Source of the DNA: JBEVNX01 sp040507895
GTDB lineage: Bacteria > Desulfobacterota > Binatia > JACPRU01
Length of the DNA stretch: 10,204 nucleotides
Direction: 5' to 3'
Assembly: GCA_040507895.1 (NCBI GenBank)
Contig: JBEVNX010000105.1
Span: forward strand, 1 to 10,204
Made by a program: the position numbers and the translations under genes
Part shown: piece after piece, positions 1 through 6,588 of the stretch
Layout of the letters: every line of letters starts with the position of its first letter
Numbering within the stretch: the stretch's first letter is position 1
The notes under the pieces: model-generated
What the model was told of the DNA's origin: nothing
The model's input: the letters and a program-made list of their open reading frames with translations, nothing else
The model's database searches: none

Positions 1-11
1 CGCGGACCCGG

Positions 12-509
12 TCAAGATGCCACTGCTCTCGTTTCGCATCGACCTGACGAGAGTGGTACAGCCTCCAATTCATGCGCGGACGCATCACGCGCACCAGAAG
101 AAGGCGGCGGGAGCGGTGTTTCCTGCTCATGGGTCGGCTGCGGGTGGAGTGGCTGCGCACGGCATGACGGTTGCGGGGGCAAGGGGCGCGCCTCGCTGGG
201 CTTCGCGACGAGATCCACTGGCAGTATCAACGTCTCTCCGATCGCGTTCGCAACAACGACACATGCAAAGGCGGTGGAATAGCCTACGTCTTCGACAAAC
301 GCCGAAGTTTTGGTCGGCGCACCACCGTGGCAGGACCAAGGCGGGTTTCCGCCGGTCCTAAGCAACGATGCGGTACCGGAGTACGGTCGTCCGAATGAGT
401 GATCGATGCAGCCCGACAGGAAGCACAGCACCGAGCACGCCATACAAGTCGGTGCGAGTGGGAACCGTCGGATGCGATCCAAGGCAATCAAGGAACGCAA
501 GAGTGACAT
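12..509 (-). CDS. YceK/YidQ-like lipoprotein
   Basis: The 165-residue product looks like an outer-membrane or periplasm-facing lipoprotein of the small YceK/YidQ (DUF1375) type, whose function is poorly known. Residues 12-15 (RIRR) are basic, 16-31 are hydrophobic, and the lipobox LSGC puts the lipidated cysteine at C34. Shortly after come RPYSGT and, near residues 90-101, a hydrophobic stretch ending in ETLILPVDLV. This matches the family pattern Y-x-GT followed by D-T-L-x-LP-x-D. The ATG at 509 follows a GAGG six bases upstream; M23 is a possible inner start but would shorten the signal. Residues after about 105 form a Pro/His/Glu-rich tail not typical of the short E. coli proteins. The family call rests on short motifs recognised by eye. 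The gene reads away from the peptidase operon. Confidence 0.62.
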   Translation of the reverse strand: MSLLRSLIALDRIRRFPLAPTCMACSVLCFLSGCIDHSFGRPYSGTASLLRTGGNPPWSCHGGAPTKTSAFVEDVGYSTAFACVVVANAIGETLILPVDLVAKPSEARPLPPQPSCRAQPLHPQPTHEQETPLPPPSSGARDASAHELEAVPLSSGRCETRAVAS

Positions 510-669
510 GCTCTGCCTCGCGGTTGCAACGGCAGCGACGGAGATACGGAGATGTGGAAGGCCTGGGCACCGGTCTGTTCATGGGTGAGTGAGCTGCCTT
601 CCAATGGTTCCAGAACGTGGCGGCGATGACGATGGCCAACCCGACGTATAGCACGACCTGCGCGTCCGA

Positions 670-828
670 TCATCCGATCAAGTGCCGGTCGGGTAGGTCA
701 AAGAGCCGCGCCAGGTCGAGGGCGTGGCCAAGTCTAGCGATCACGCGGCGCAGCATCTCGGGCGACGAGCGTACCGTCTGCGTCGAGAAGCTCTTCAGGC
801 TGATTCTTTTTCCTCTTATTGCTACCAT
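670..828 (-). pseudogene. 3' remnant of an unidentified gene (copy A of a diverged repeat)
   Basis: A minus-strand frame from an ATG at 828 to a TGA at 670-672 would encode about 52 residues ending VIARLGHALDLARLFDLP-DRHLIG. The same tail recurs at about 6050-6140 as VLARLGRAFDVARLFDAP-NAIG, with 13 of 18 core residues identical and I/L, L/F and L/V substitutions, which is what diverged coding copies show. At DNA level about 55 bases align at roughly 80 percent. I do not recognise the family. The frame stays open further upstream, but that part overlaps the M43 gene antisense and is not credible. It may be a small intact gene or, more likely, a truncated 3' end. Confidence 0.35.
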
Positions 829-872
829 AAGTGCGCTGGTGGCTCGCCAATTTCTGAAGGAATCCCCAAGAA

Positions 873-901
873 TTGACCTTGATGAGGTTAGCTTGTGATC
901 G
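873..901 (+). promoter_or_regulatory. Possible weak sigma70-like promoter for the peptidase operon
   Basis: TTGACC at 873-878 is a good -35 match. A spacing of 17 bases leads to TGATCG at 896-901, a poor -10. It sits in the only AT-richer patch upstream of the operon, about 175 bases before the M43 start. The weak -10 makes this tentative. Confidence 0.18.
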
Positions 902-1066
902 AGGAGCGATAGAGATGTGGAGTCCGCCCGGGCAGCCGCGCGTCTTCCGGATCGGGCACGCTGTCGCGCACACAGGACAACCGGCGTCATCGCTCCCCGC
1001 CGCTCGTGGCCTCGCACGCGGCACGATCTTCGCGTCCACGCGCCTCGGACTCGCCCCCACACCGGT

Positions 1067-1072
1067 AGGAGG
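1067..1072 (+). promoter_or_regulatory. Shine-Dalgarno AGGAGG for the M43 gene
   Basis: A perfect AGGAGG with a five-base spacer to the ATG at 1078. It fixes the start of the operon's first gene and excludes upstream extensions, so the lack of a signal peptide is not caused by a misplaced start. Confidence 0.85.
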
Positions 1073-1077
1073 AAGCC

Positions 1078-1941
1078 ATGCCGAAGAAACCGAACAAGCG
1101 CCAGTGCGGAACCATGATCGCGCACCAGCGGCTGCTCGAGCGGGACCCCGGGTTTCGGATGCGCCTCATGGCGCTCGAGACCCAGACCGCGAAGCGCCTC
1201 CAGCAGAAGAAGCTGGGGGCGCCCAAGATACGGACGATCAAGGTGCACGTGCACGTCGTCTACAACACGGCCGCCGAGAACGTGAGCGACGCGCAGGTGA
1301 AGAGCCAGATCAAGGTGCTCAACCGAGACTACTCCGCTAAGAACAAGGACAAGTCGAAGATCCCGACCGTCTGGTCGGGTCTCGTTGGAGACTCGCGGAT
1401 CCGCTTCAAGCTCGCGCCGCAGGGCATTCACCGCATCCATACGACGGAGACCGAGTTCGGCGACGACGACACCGTCAAGCGGGTGGCCCCCCCAGTGGAT
1501 CCCAAGAAGTTCCTCAACATCTGGGTCTGTACGCTCGGGGACGGCCTGCTCGGATATGCTCAGTTCCCAGGCGGACCGATCAAGACCGACGGTGTCGTCA
1601 TCCTGAACACGGCCTTCGGCACGGTCGGCAACTTGGCTCCCAAGTTCAACCTCGGGCGCACGACGACACACGAGGTCGGCCACTACCTCAACCTGCATCA
1701 CATCTGGGGCGATGTTGGCATCAGCTGCGCCGACTCCGACTACGCTGCCGACACGCCAAACCAGGAAGGTCCGAACTACGACAAGCCGAGCTTCCCGCAC
1801 GTGTCCTGCCAGAACGGCCCGAACGGCGACATGTTCATGAACTACATGGACTACGTCGACGACGACACGATGGTCATGTTCTCGGCGCAGCAGGTCATGC
1901 GAATGCAGGCAACGATGGCGGGACCCCGAAGCGGCCTGTAG
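1078..1941 (+). CDS. M43 (pappalysin/ulilysin-type) zinc metalloprotease
   Basis: This is a 287-residue metallopeptidase of family M43. The zinc site is H198-E-V-G-H202-Y-L-N-L-H-H208, followed by IWGD, with E199 as the catalytic base. The Met-turn is MNYMDY, residues 254-259. A hydrophobic beta strand IKVHVHVVYN and the FLNIWVC strand upstream are also typical. The helix glycine of the consensus HExxHxxGxxH is an Asn here. The ATG follows a perfect AGGAGG (1067-1072) with a five-base spacer. There is no signal peptide: the N-terminus is basic and polar (MPKKPNKRQCGT), which is unusual because most M43 enzymes are secreted. C10 in RQCGT could act as a propeptide cysteine that ligates zinc; that is inference. 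It is the first gene of the operon; the next start lies 9 bp after its stop. The peptidase call is secure, the substrate unknown. Confidence 0.93.
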   Translation: MPKKPNKRQCGTMIAHQRLLERDPGFRMRLMALETQTAKRLQQKKLGAPKIRTIKVHVHVVYNTAAENVSDAQVKSQIKVLNRDYSAKNKDKSKIPTVWSGLVGDSRIRFKLAPQGIHRIHTTETEFGDDDTVKRVAPPVDPKKFLNIWVCTLGDGLLGYAQFPGGPIKTDGVVILNTAFGTVGNLAPKFNLGRTTTHEVGHYLNLHHIWGDVGISCADSDYAADTPNQEGPNYDKPSFPHVSCQNGPNGDMFMNYMDYVDDDTMVMFSAQQVMRMQATMAGPRSGL

Positions 1942-1950
1942 AGGGGGCTC

Positions 1951-2262
1951 GTGGGCACGGTTTCACGCGATGCCTTGTGCGGACGATGGACGCACTCACA
2001 TGAGGAAGACACAGCCGACACTCGGGTCTATCGCCCACCGTCGCATGCGCTTCCTCCCTCGCGTGGCCGTGCCTCGTTCGAGCTCAAGGCGGACGGGACG
2101 ATGATCGAGCGCGCGATCGGGCCTACTGACCGCACGGTGCGGCGCACCGGAACGTGGGAGCTGCGGCCCGACGGCCGTGTAGCCCTACGTCCGGACGGGG
2201 CGCCGGAGCAAGTGCTCGACGTCATCTCGGTCACCGCCGACCGCTTGGTCGTTCGCCGATAG
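1951..2262 (+). CDS. Small lipocalin-like hypothetical protein
   Basis: This 103-residue protein starts with GTG behind a purine-rich GAGGGGG (1941-1947). It begins LCGRW-THSHEEDT and contains PPSRGR-ASFEL, DGTMIE, IGPTDRT, GTWEL and closing strands DVISV and DRLVVRR. A G-x-W opening followed by alternating beta strands with GTW in the middle is the look of a small lipocalin-like beta barrel, though no family can be named with confidence. It lies between the M43 and M28 genes, 9 bp after one and 8 bp before the other, with the next Shine-Dalgarno overlapping its stop, so it is co-translated with the peptidases. A role as chaperone, inhibitor or ligand-binding partner of a peptidase is inference. 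There is no signal peptide. Confidence 0.8.
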   Translation: MGTVSRDALCGRWTHSHEEDTADTRVYRPPSHALPPSRGRASFELKADGTMIERAIGPTDRTVRRTGTWELRPDGRVALRPDGAPEQVLDVISVTADRLVVRR

Positions 2263-2270
2263 GAGGCGAC

Positions 2271-3515
2271 ATGGAGCTCATCGTCGTTCGGGCCACCGCC
2301 GCGGCGGCGGTCGCCCGGATCACGCCGGCCGTCCCGGCCGGCGTGGTGTGGGCGCAGTTCGGCGACGAAGTCGTCGCCGGCGGCGCCGGGGCGGCGTGGA
2401 AGCGTTATCGCGACGCAACTGCGGATGCCGGCGCGCGCGTCGTGCACGCGCGTGGGCTGTCACCTGACCGACTGCACGTCGTGGTGCAGCAGGGCCGGCT
2501 CTTTCAGGCGCATCATCCAAAGGTCCGCGTGCTGCACGACCGGGGACGTTTCCTCCTGGTCGATCTCGACCCGCGCCAGGCGCGGCGCATCGGCAAACGC
2601 CACCCGACCTGCTACGGACTCTATCCGATCGCGGCCGGCGACGTCGTCTTCGCCCTTGGCGGCGTGGTTGCGCGACGCGCGGCGACCCCGTCGGTGAAGA
2701 CGCTCGTCGATCGGGTGTCGGCCAACCGCTTCTCGACCGATCTCACGGCTCTCGCCGGCATGCACTCGCGCCTGTCGACCAGCGCAGATTACCGCGCCGC
2801 GGTGAAGATTACCTCGACGACGCTCGATGCCCTCGGCTACGTCGTGCGCAAACAGCGCGTCAGCGTGAACGGCAAGCCCAGTTACAACGTGATCGCCGAT
2901 CGGGCGGGCACGGACCCTGCGCCGCGTCGGCAGATCGTCGTGACGGCGCACCTCGACTCGATCAACTGGGAGGACGGCCCGGCCGCCGCAGCACCCGGCG
3001 CCGACGACAACGGCAGCGGCGCCGCCGGCATCCTCGAGATGGCGCACGTCTTCGCCGGGATCGGCTCGAAGCTCGACCTGCGCTTCGTGCTCTTCGGAGG
3101 CGAGGAGCAGGGACTCTTCGGTAGCAAGCACCTCGTCGCGAATATCACCGCGGCCGATCGGACGCGCATTCGGACCGCGCTGAACATGGACATGATCGGC
3201 AGCACTAACACGGCCGCACGCACCGTGCTGCTCGAGGGGTCGCCGATCTCCGTAGCCATGATGGACGCGCTCGAGGCGGCGGCGGAGACCTACACGGGGC
3301 TCGCCGTCGAGCGGTCGCTCCATCCCTTCAACAGCGATCACGTCTCGTTCATCGAAAAAGGCATCCCCGGCGTCCTCACGATCGAGGGAGCCGACAGCTC
3401 GAACGAACGGGTCCACACCGCCCGCGACACGCTCGCCCACGTCGACGTGCAGCTTGCGGTCGAAATCCTGCGAATGAACGTCGGCTTCGTCGCCGAGGCG
3501 ATCGGCGTCGCATGA
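2271..3515 (+). CDS. M28 family zinc peptidase
   Basis: This 414-residue protein has the full set of M28 di-zinc residues: H227-x-D229 in TAHLDS, D245/D246 in GADDNGSG, the catalytic pair E278-E279 in GGEEQGL, D307 in LNMDMIG, and H382 in RVHTARDT. The peptidase domain covers about residues 165-410. The first 160 residues form a separate N-terminal region with strands such as GRFLLVDLDP and DVVFALGG. The chosen ATG has AGGAGG at 2261-2266 overlapping the previous stop; an in-frame ATG at 2154 would overlap the upstream gene by more than 100 bases and is rejected. No signal peptide is seen, although many M28 enzymes are secreted. Likely an aminopeptidase; the specificity cannot be read from the sequence. 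Its stop lies 8 bp before the chosen start of the S8 gene. Confidence 0.93.
   Translation: MELIVVRATAAAAVARITPAVPAGVVWAQFGDEVVAGGAGAAWKRYRDATADAGARVVHARGLSPDRLHVVVQQGRLFQAHHPKVRVLHDRGRFLLVDLDPRQARRIGKRHPTCYGLYPIAAGDVVFALGGVVARRAATPSVKTLVDRVSANRFSTDLTALAGMHSRLSTSADYRAAVKITSTTLDALGYVVRKQRVSVNGKPSYNVIADRAGTDPAPRRQIVVTAHLDSINWEDGPAAAAPGADDNGSGAAGILEMAHVFAGIGSKLDLRFVLFGGEEQGLFGSKHLVANITAADRTRIRTALNMDMIGSTNTAARTVLLEGSPISVAMMDALEAAAETYTGLAVERSLHPFNSDHVSFIEKGIPGVLTIEGADSSNERVHTARDTLAHVDVQLAVEILRMNVGFVAEAIGVA
2321..2345 (+). repeat. Perfect 10-bp inverted repeat early in the M28 gene
   Basis: CACGCCGGCC at 2321-2330 and GGCCGGCGTG at 2336-2345 are perfect complements around a five-base loop. The mRNA could form a very stable GC hairpin about 50 bases inside the M28 coding region. 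Another GC hairpin, ACCGCC/GGCGGT, lies just before it. In such GC-rich coding DNA this may be chance. Confidence 0.6.
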
Positions 3516-3523
3516 GGGGAACC

Positions 3524-5563
3524 ATGAAGCGACGACGTCAACGGGCCAAGACTCGTTTCAAGCCGCTGGCGGATATGCCGATTCGTGACCGGAAGTCGGA
3601 GGCGTTTCGATGCCTCGACGCGCGTCTGGCGCGGGTGGCACTGGTGAGCGAAAGTGCCCGCGAGATCCCGCCTTCGGGACGACGCGTGGCGGGCACACGC
3701 GGTCGGGGCGCCGCCTCCGCCGGCCGCCGGGACCTGCTCGCGCCCGCCATGCAGCGTCCCGGGCAGGCGCTCGAAGGGCTGATCGCCGTGCCGGCGACGC
3801 TGCGTGACCTCCCGCTGACCCGGCTGGGGTTGCTGGCCCTGGTCTCGGAGTCGAGCGTTCGACGGCTCGCGACCTGCGACCGCGTCTCGGTGCTCGTGGA
3901 GGCCGAGCCGTCGCGAGCCGACGCAGTCGGCCACCTCCTTGCGCGGCCCGGGATCGAGCGCGTGCGCGCCGTGTCGCCCGGGCTCTTCATCGCCAGGGTC
4001 CCGCGCGGACGGCTCGAGGGGTTGGCCGCCAACGCCGCCGTGCGCTTCGTCGAAGCAAGCGTCCGCCTGCGATCGCACTGCGAGCTCGCCCACGTGCGAT
4101 CGGATCTCGTCGCCGCCGACGGGAAGCGGCGTGTCGCGGAGACGGGCAAGGGCGTGCTCATCGGCATCGTCGACTCGGGGATCGACGCGAGCCACCCGGC
4201 GTTTTGGAATGCCCGCACGCCGCGCATCGTCCACTACCGCGACCAGGTGACCGGCGACCTCTACGATCAAGCCGCCATCGCCGCCGGCCATGCGAAACGC
4301 TCGCCCGATACGTACGGGCACGGAACGCACGTCGCGGGGATCGCGGCGGGCAACGGTGCCAAGACACCGAACGCCCGGGGTGCCGGCGTCGCCCCGGGCG
4401 CAGATCTCGCCATCGTCAAGTCGAGCCTCAGCACGGCGGACATCGCCGACGGGGTGGCCGAGATCTTCGAGCTCGCAGCTCAACGCAAGCAACCCTGCGT
4501 CATCAACCTGAGCCTGGGGGGCCACGCGGGGGGACACGACGGCTCGTCGATCCTCGAGCGGGCGATCGACACGTTGTGCGAAGAGCGGGGTCGCGCGGTC
4601 GTCGTCTCGGCGGGCAACGAAGGCATGGCGCGCATCCATGCGAGCACGGTGCTGGACTGCGGTAGTCCCAAACCCGCACACTGGACGGCCGATATCGAGC
4701 TCAAGGCGCAGATCATCGAGAACACGTTGGTCGGCTTCGCCTGGATCGAGGTGTGGACGGCCAACGAGGACAACCTCCGTGTGACGTTGCGAAGCCCGAA
4801 CGGCGAGCTCTTCACGCCGCCGCGCAAGGCTCGCGACGAGCAGGGGCGCGACCAGTTCGCGGTCGAGATGACGCATCAGGTGGCACACTACAGCGGCGAC
4901 CAAGTGACGAGCTTCGGCATTCACACGGTGCCACAGGCCCCCTGGTTGTCGGGCTGGAGCATCATGGTCGAAGAGGACCGCAGCGCGGGCAAAAACGGCG
5001 TCGAGGTCGGCGCAGTGCACGCGTGGATCCAGGACGAACAGATGGGGGGCTTCACCAACGGCTTCGCCCGGTCGCATCTCGTCGGGCCGCCTGGAACGGC
5101 GGCGGCCGCGATCACGGTGGCAGCCTACGCGACCCGGCGCGAGTGGCCGTCGCGGGAACCGCAATCGGCCACCACCACCTTTCCCGCCATCAAGCTCGAC
5201 GAGATCGCGTACTTCAGCAGTCCCGGCCCAACGCGCACCGGTCACAACAAGCCGGACGTCGCTGCGCCCGGCCAATGGATCGTATCGACTCTGTCGTCGA
5301 AGGCCTCTGCGGAGACCATCCCCGACAACTTGCGCCTGCCGAACGCCCCATATGCAGCGTTGGCCGGCACCAGCATGGCGGCTCCCTACGTCACCGGTGC
5401 GGTGGCCCTGCTCTTCGAGCGCCACCCGACCATGCACTGGGCCGAGATCAAGCGACGGTTGGTCGCGTCGACGCGGAAGGATCATTTCTCACGGCCGTGC
5501 TGGAACGATCGCTGGGGTAACGGTAAGCTCTCGATCGAGAGGTTTCTCGCCATCGAGCCGTAG
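3524..5563 (+). CDS. S8 family subtilisin-like serine peptidase with large insertion
   Basis: This is a 679-residue subtilase. The catalytic triad is D217 (IVDSGID), H266 (GHGTHVAGI) and S617 (GTSMAAPYVTG), with oxyanion asparagine N365 (SAGNEG). Residues about 121-183 look like an I9-type propeptide. Between N365 and S617 there are about 250 residues, far more than in a minimal subtilisin. Much of the excess (about 380-505) is beta-rich, for example VGFAWIEVW and LRVTLRSPNG, like an inserted jelly-roll or proprotein-convertase P-like domain. The ATG at 3524 follows GAGGGG (3514-3519) with a four-base spacer; the in-frame ATG at 3512 overlaps the previous stop but has no good ribosome site. 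The N-terminus (MKRRRQRAK) is strongly basic without a hydrophobic stretch, so no Sec signal is seen. It is fourth in the operon, followed closely by its candidate inhibitor. Confidence 0.93.
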   Translation: MKRRRQRAKTRFKPLADMPIRDRKSEAFRCLDARLARVALVSESAREIPPSGRRVAGTRGRGAASAGRRDLLAPAMQRPGQALEGLIAVPATLRDLPLTRLGLLALVSESSVRRLATCDRVSVLVEAEPSRADAVGHLLARPGIERVRAVSPGLFIARVPRGRLEGLAANAAVRFVEASVRLRSHCELAHVRSDLVAADGKRRVAETGKGVLIGIVDSGIDASHPAFWNARTPRIVHYRDQVTGDLYDQAAIAAGHAKRSPDTYGHGTHVAGIAAGNGAKTPNARGAGVAPGADLAIVKSSLSTADIADGVAEIFELAAQRKQPCVINLSLGGHAGGHDGSSILERAIDTLCEERGRAVVVSAGNEGMARIHASTVLDCGSPKPAHWTADIELKAQIIENTLVGFAWIEVWTANEDNLRVTLRSPNGELFTPPRKARDEQGRDQFAVEMTHQVAHYSGDQVTSFGIHTVPQAPWLSGWSIMVEEDRSAGKNGVEVGAVHAWIQDEQMGGFTNGFARSHLVGPPGTAAAAITVAAYATRREWPSREPQSATTTFPAIKLDEIAYFSSPGPTRTGHNKPDVAAPGQWIVSTLSSKASAETIPDNLRLPNAPYAALAGTSMAAPYVTGAVALLFERHPTMHWAEIKRRLVASTRKDHFSRPCWNDRWGNGKLSIERFLAIEP

Positions 5564-5571
5564 CACGCCAG

Positions 5572-5820
5572 ATGAGCGAATCTCGCAAATCGTTCGGGCG
5601 CTCGCAGAAGCCTGGTGGCGTGCTCGACGTCCTGATCGCGCTCGACCGCGAACCCGACGACGCGTGGCTGCGCGAGCTGAAGGACGCCGTCGCGCTCCAC
5701 GTCCGCCGCATCATCGGCGACAAGCTCGTGGCCACGATCGATCAACGCCATCTGGAAAAGCTCCGCACTACACCGGGGGTGCGCGAGGTCGAGGTGGCAA
5801 CGACCACCCGCCTACACTGA
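5572..5820 (+). CDS. Small I9-like (subtilase propeptide-like) protein, candidate inhibitor
   Basis: This 82-residue protein starts 8 bp after the subtilase stop, with no clear Shine-Dalgarno, so translation is probably coupled. Residues 17-82 read as beta-alpha-beta-beta-alpha-beta: VLDVLIALD, a helix, VRRIIGDKLVATID, a helix RHLEKLRTT, then PGVREVEVAT. This matches by eye the propeptide-like segment of the neighbouring subtilase: VSVLVEAE, VRAVSPGLFIARV, RGRLEGLA, AVRFVEASVRLR. Shared features are L-x-A at the second strand, LE-x-L in the second helix, and VR-x-VE in the last strand. I9-type propeptides fold their protease and inhibit it, and standalone I9-like inhibitors exist. It could therefore be a trans-acting inhibitor or chaperone for the S8 enzyme; the partner assignment is inference. 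There is no signal peptide. Confidence 0.75.
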   Translation: MSESRKSFGRSQKPGGVLDVLIALDREPDDAWLRELKDAVALHVRRIIGDKLVATIDQRHLEKLRTTPGVREVEVATTTRLH

Positions 5821-6332
5821 GGCGGTTTGAACCCATAGAGCGGCGCGACCGCCGGCACGTCGCCCACGTCCAAATGAGGCGGCGGCACGAGGCGGAGAAC
5901 CTTCAAGCCGGCGCTCAAGTCATCCCGATCACGAACGAGACCAGATGTCGCCGTTCACGAAGTCCACATCCGATGGACGGAGACCGATAGCCCAGGGCAA
6001 AGGCGCCTCATGGAGCCCCGTTCCGTCGTCATGCCCGTCTTCGAAATCATTTCCGTCTGCGCTCGCCTATCGCATTCGGTGCGTCGAAGAGGCGCGCCAC
6101 ATCGAAGGCGCGGCCGAGTCTAGCGAGCACGCTCGGCACCGGTCAGCTTTGTTTGTACTATTTGCTCCGAGAGCGATAGCCTGTTGGCAGCGCTCCCAGC
6201 TCGGACGAGAGGAGCGAACGGACGCGAGCCCTTTTTCGCGGTGAGCATTCGCCACCCCGACACAGTCACTGCGTCGAGCGGAGCCGTCAAGCCCGCGCGC
6301 TGCAACCTCCCGCCACGCGGCTGTCGAGCAGC
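5821..6332. other. Gene-free stretch after the peptidase operon
   Basis: No intact gene is supported. Open frames in all directions are Arg/Ser-rich and have no recognisable motifs. The only structured content is the degenerate copy B of the repeated gene tail at 6042-6140. No hairpin followed by a T-run was found that would serve as operon terminator. Confidence 0.5.
6042..6140 (-). pseudogene. Degenerate 3' gene remnant (copy B of the diverged repeat)
   Basis: On the minus strand the frame reads VLARLGRAFDVARLFDAP-NAIG and ends in TGA. It matches the tail at 670-828 (VIARLGHALDLARLFDLP). In this frame a stop occurs just upstream of the conserved block, so only about 30 codons remain and it cannot be an intact gene. 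The two copies have the same orientation and lie on either side of the peptidase operon. The family is unrecognised. Confidence 0.4.
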
Positions 6333-6572
6333 TCACTCGGCATCGATGGCAAGGGTGAAGCCGTTGTCCATCTGCAGGAGCGGATGATCGAGCCAGCGGA
6401 GGTGACGGTCGCGCGGCCCGAGCCGACGCGGACGCTGAACGAGTTCTGCCGCTCGGAAACAAGTCGTGTGCCATCCGCGGCGGATTTCGGCGTCCGTCCC
6501 GTCCGTCAGAACCACAAAAAACGCTGAAACTACGTGGCCCCTGCGGACGAATTGTACGCCGTCGTCCGGAGA
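6333..6572 (-). pseudogene. Truncated open frame, possible C-terminal gene remnant
   Basis: A minus-strand frame of about 80 codons runs from just after a TGA at 6573-6575 to a TGA at 6333-6335. It has good start candidates only internally (GTG at 6515). Its composition looks protein-like: hydrophobic stretch VVSAFFVVLTDGTD, then RRGWHTTCFRAAELV, and the end HLRWLDHPLLQMDNGF-TLAIDAE, with mostly G/C third positions. I do not recognise it. It lies directly beside the tRNA 3' fragment, as a gene cut off by an integration would. Confidence 0.3.
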
Positions 6573-6588
6573 TCACGCCCCGAGAATT

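Larger units (their letters stand above)
510..1077. other. Gene-poor stretch upstream of the peptidase operon
   Basis: No complete gene is supported here. The stretch contains the minus-strand gene tail listed separately, an AT-richer patch around 800-900 that contrasts with the GC-rich surroundings, and the ribosome binding site of the M43 gene at its right edge. Open frames that cross the region are Arg-rich and compositionally driven. The operon promoter should lie in this interval, most plausibly in the AT-richer patch. Confidence 0.5.

Noticed and set aside
358..654. Minus-strand open frame with a GTG start and a membrane-helix-like N-terminus (LYVGLAIVIAATFWNHW)
   Set aside because: It overlaps the better supported lipoprotein gene by about 150 bases on the same strand, has a poor ribosome site, and its second half has no motifs. 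The first 25 residues might be a remnant of a small membrane protein, but nothing more supports it.
838..872. Possible third copy of the tRNA-end flank (GGTGGCT then CTGAAGGAATCCCCAA, compared with CTAAGAAATTCCCCAA after the left tRNA fragment)
   Set aside because: There is no T-arm or other tRNA structure upstream, and the similarity is short and gapped, so chance cannot be excluded.
734..1060. Minus-strand frame containing EELLDADGTLVARD, superficially like a HAD phosphatase motif
   Set aside because: Only this short match is present, with no other HAD motifs. The alternative minus-strand frame over the same bases has a repeated, conserved counterpart at 6042-6140.
2154..2270. N-terminal extension of the M28 peptidase to the ATG at 2154
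   Set aside because: It would overlap the small lipocalin-like gene by more than 100 bases in another frame, and the ATG at 2271 has a perfect AGGAGG.
3338..5485. Very long open frame antisense to the M28 and S8 genes
   Set aside because: It is the usual open shadow frame of high-GC coding DNA: Arg/Asp/Val-rich, without motifs, and opposite to genes with complete catalytic residues.
6120..6305. Minus-strand 61-codon frame (AKKGSRPFAPLVRAGSAANRL)
   Set aside because: No recognisable motif and no ribosome site, and it ends inside the remnant of another frame.
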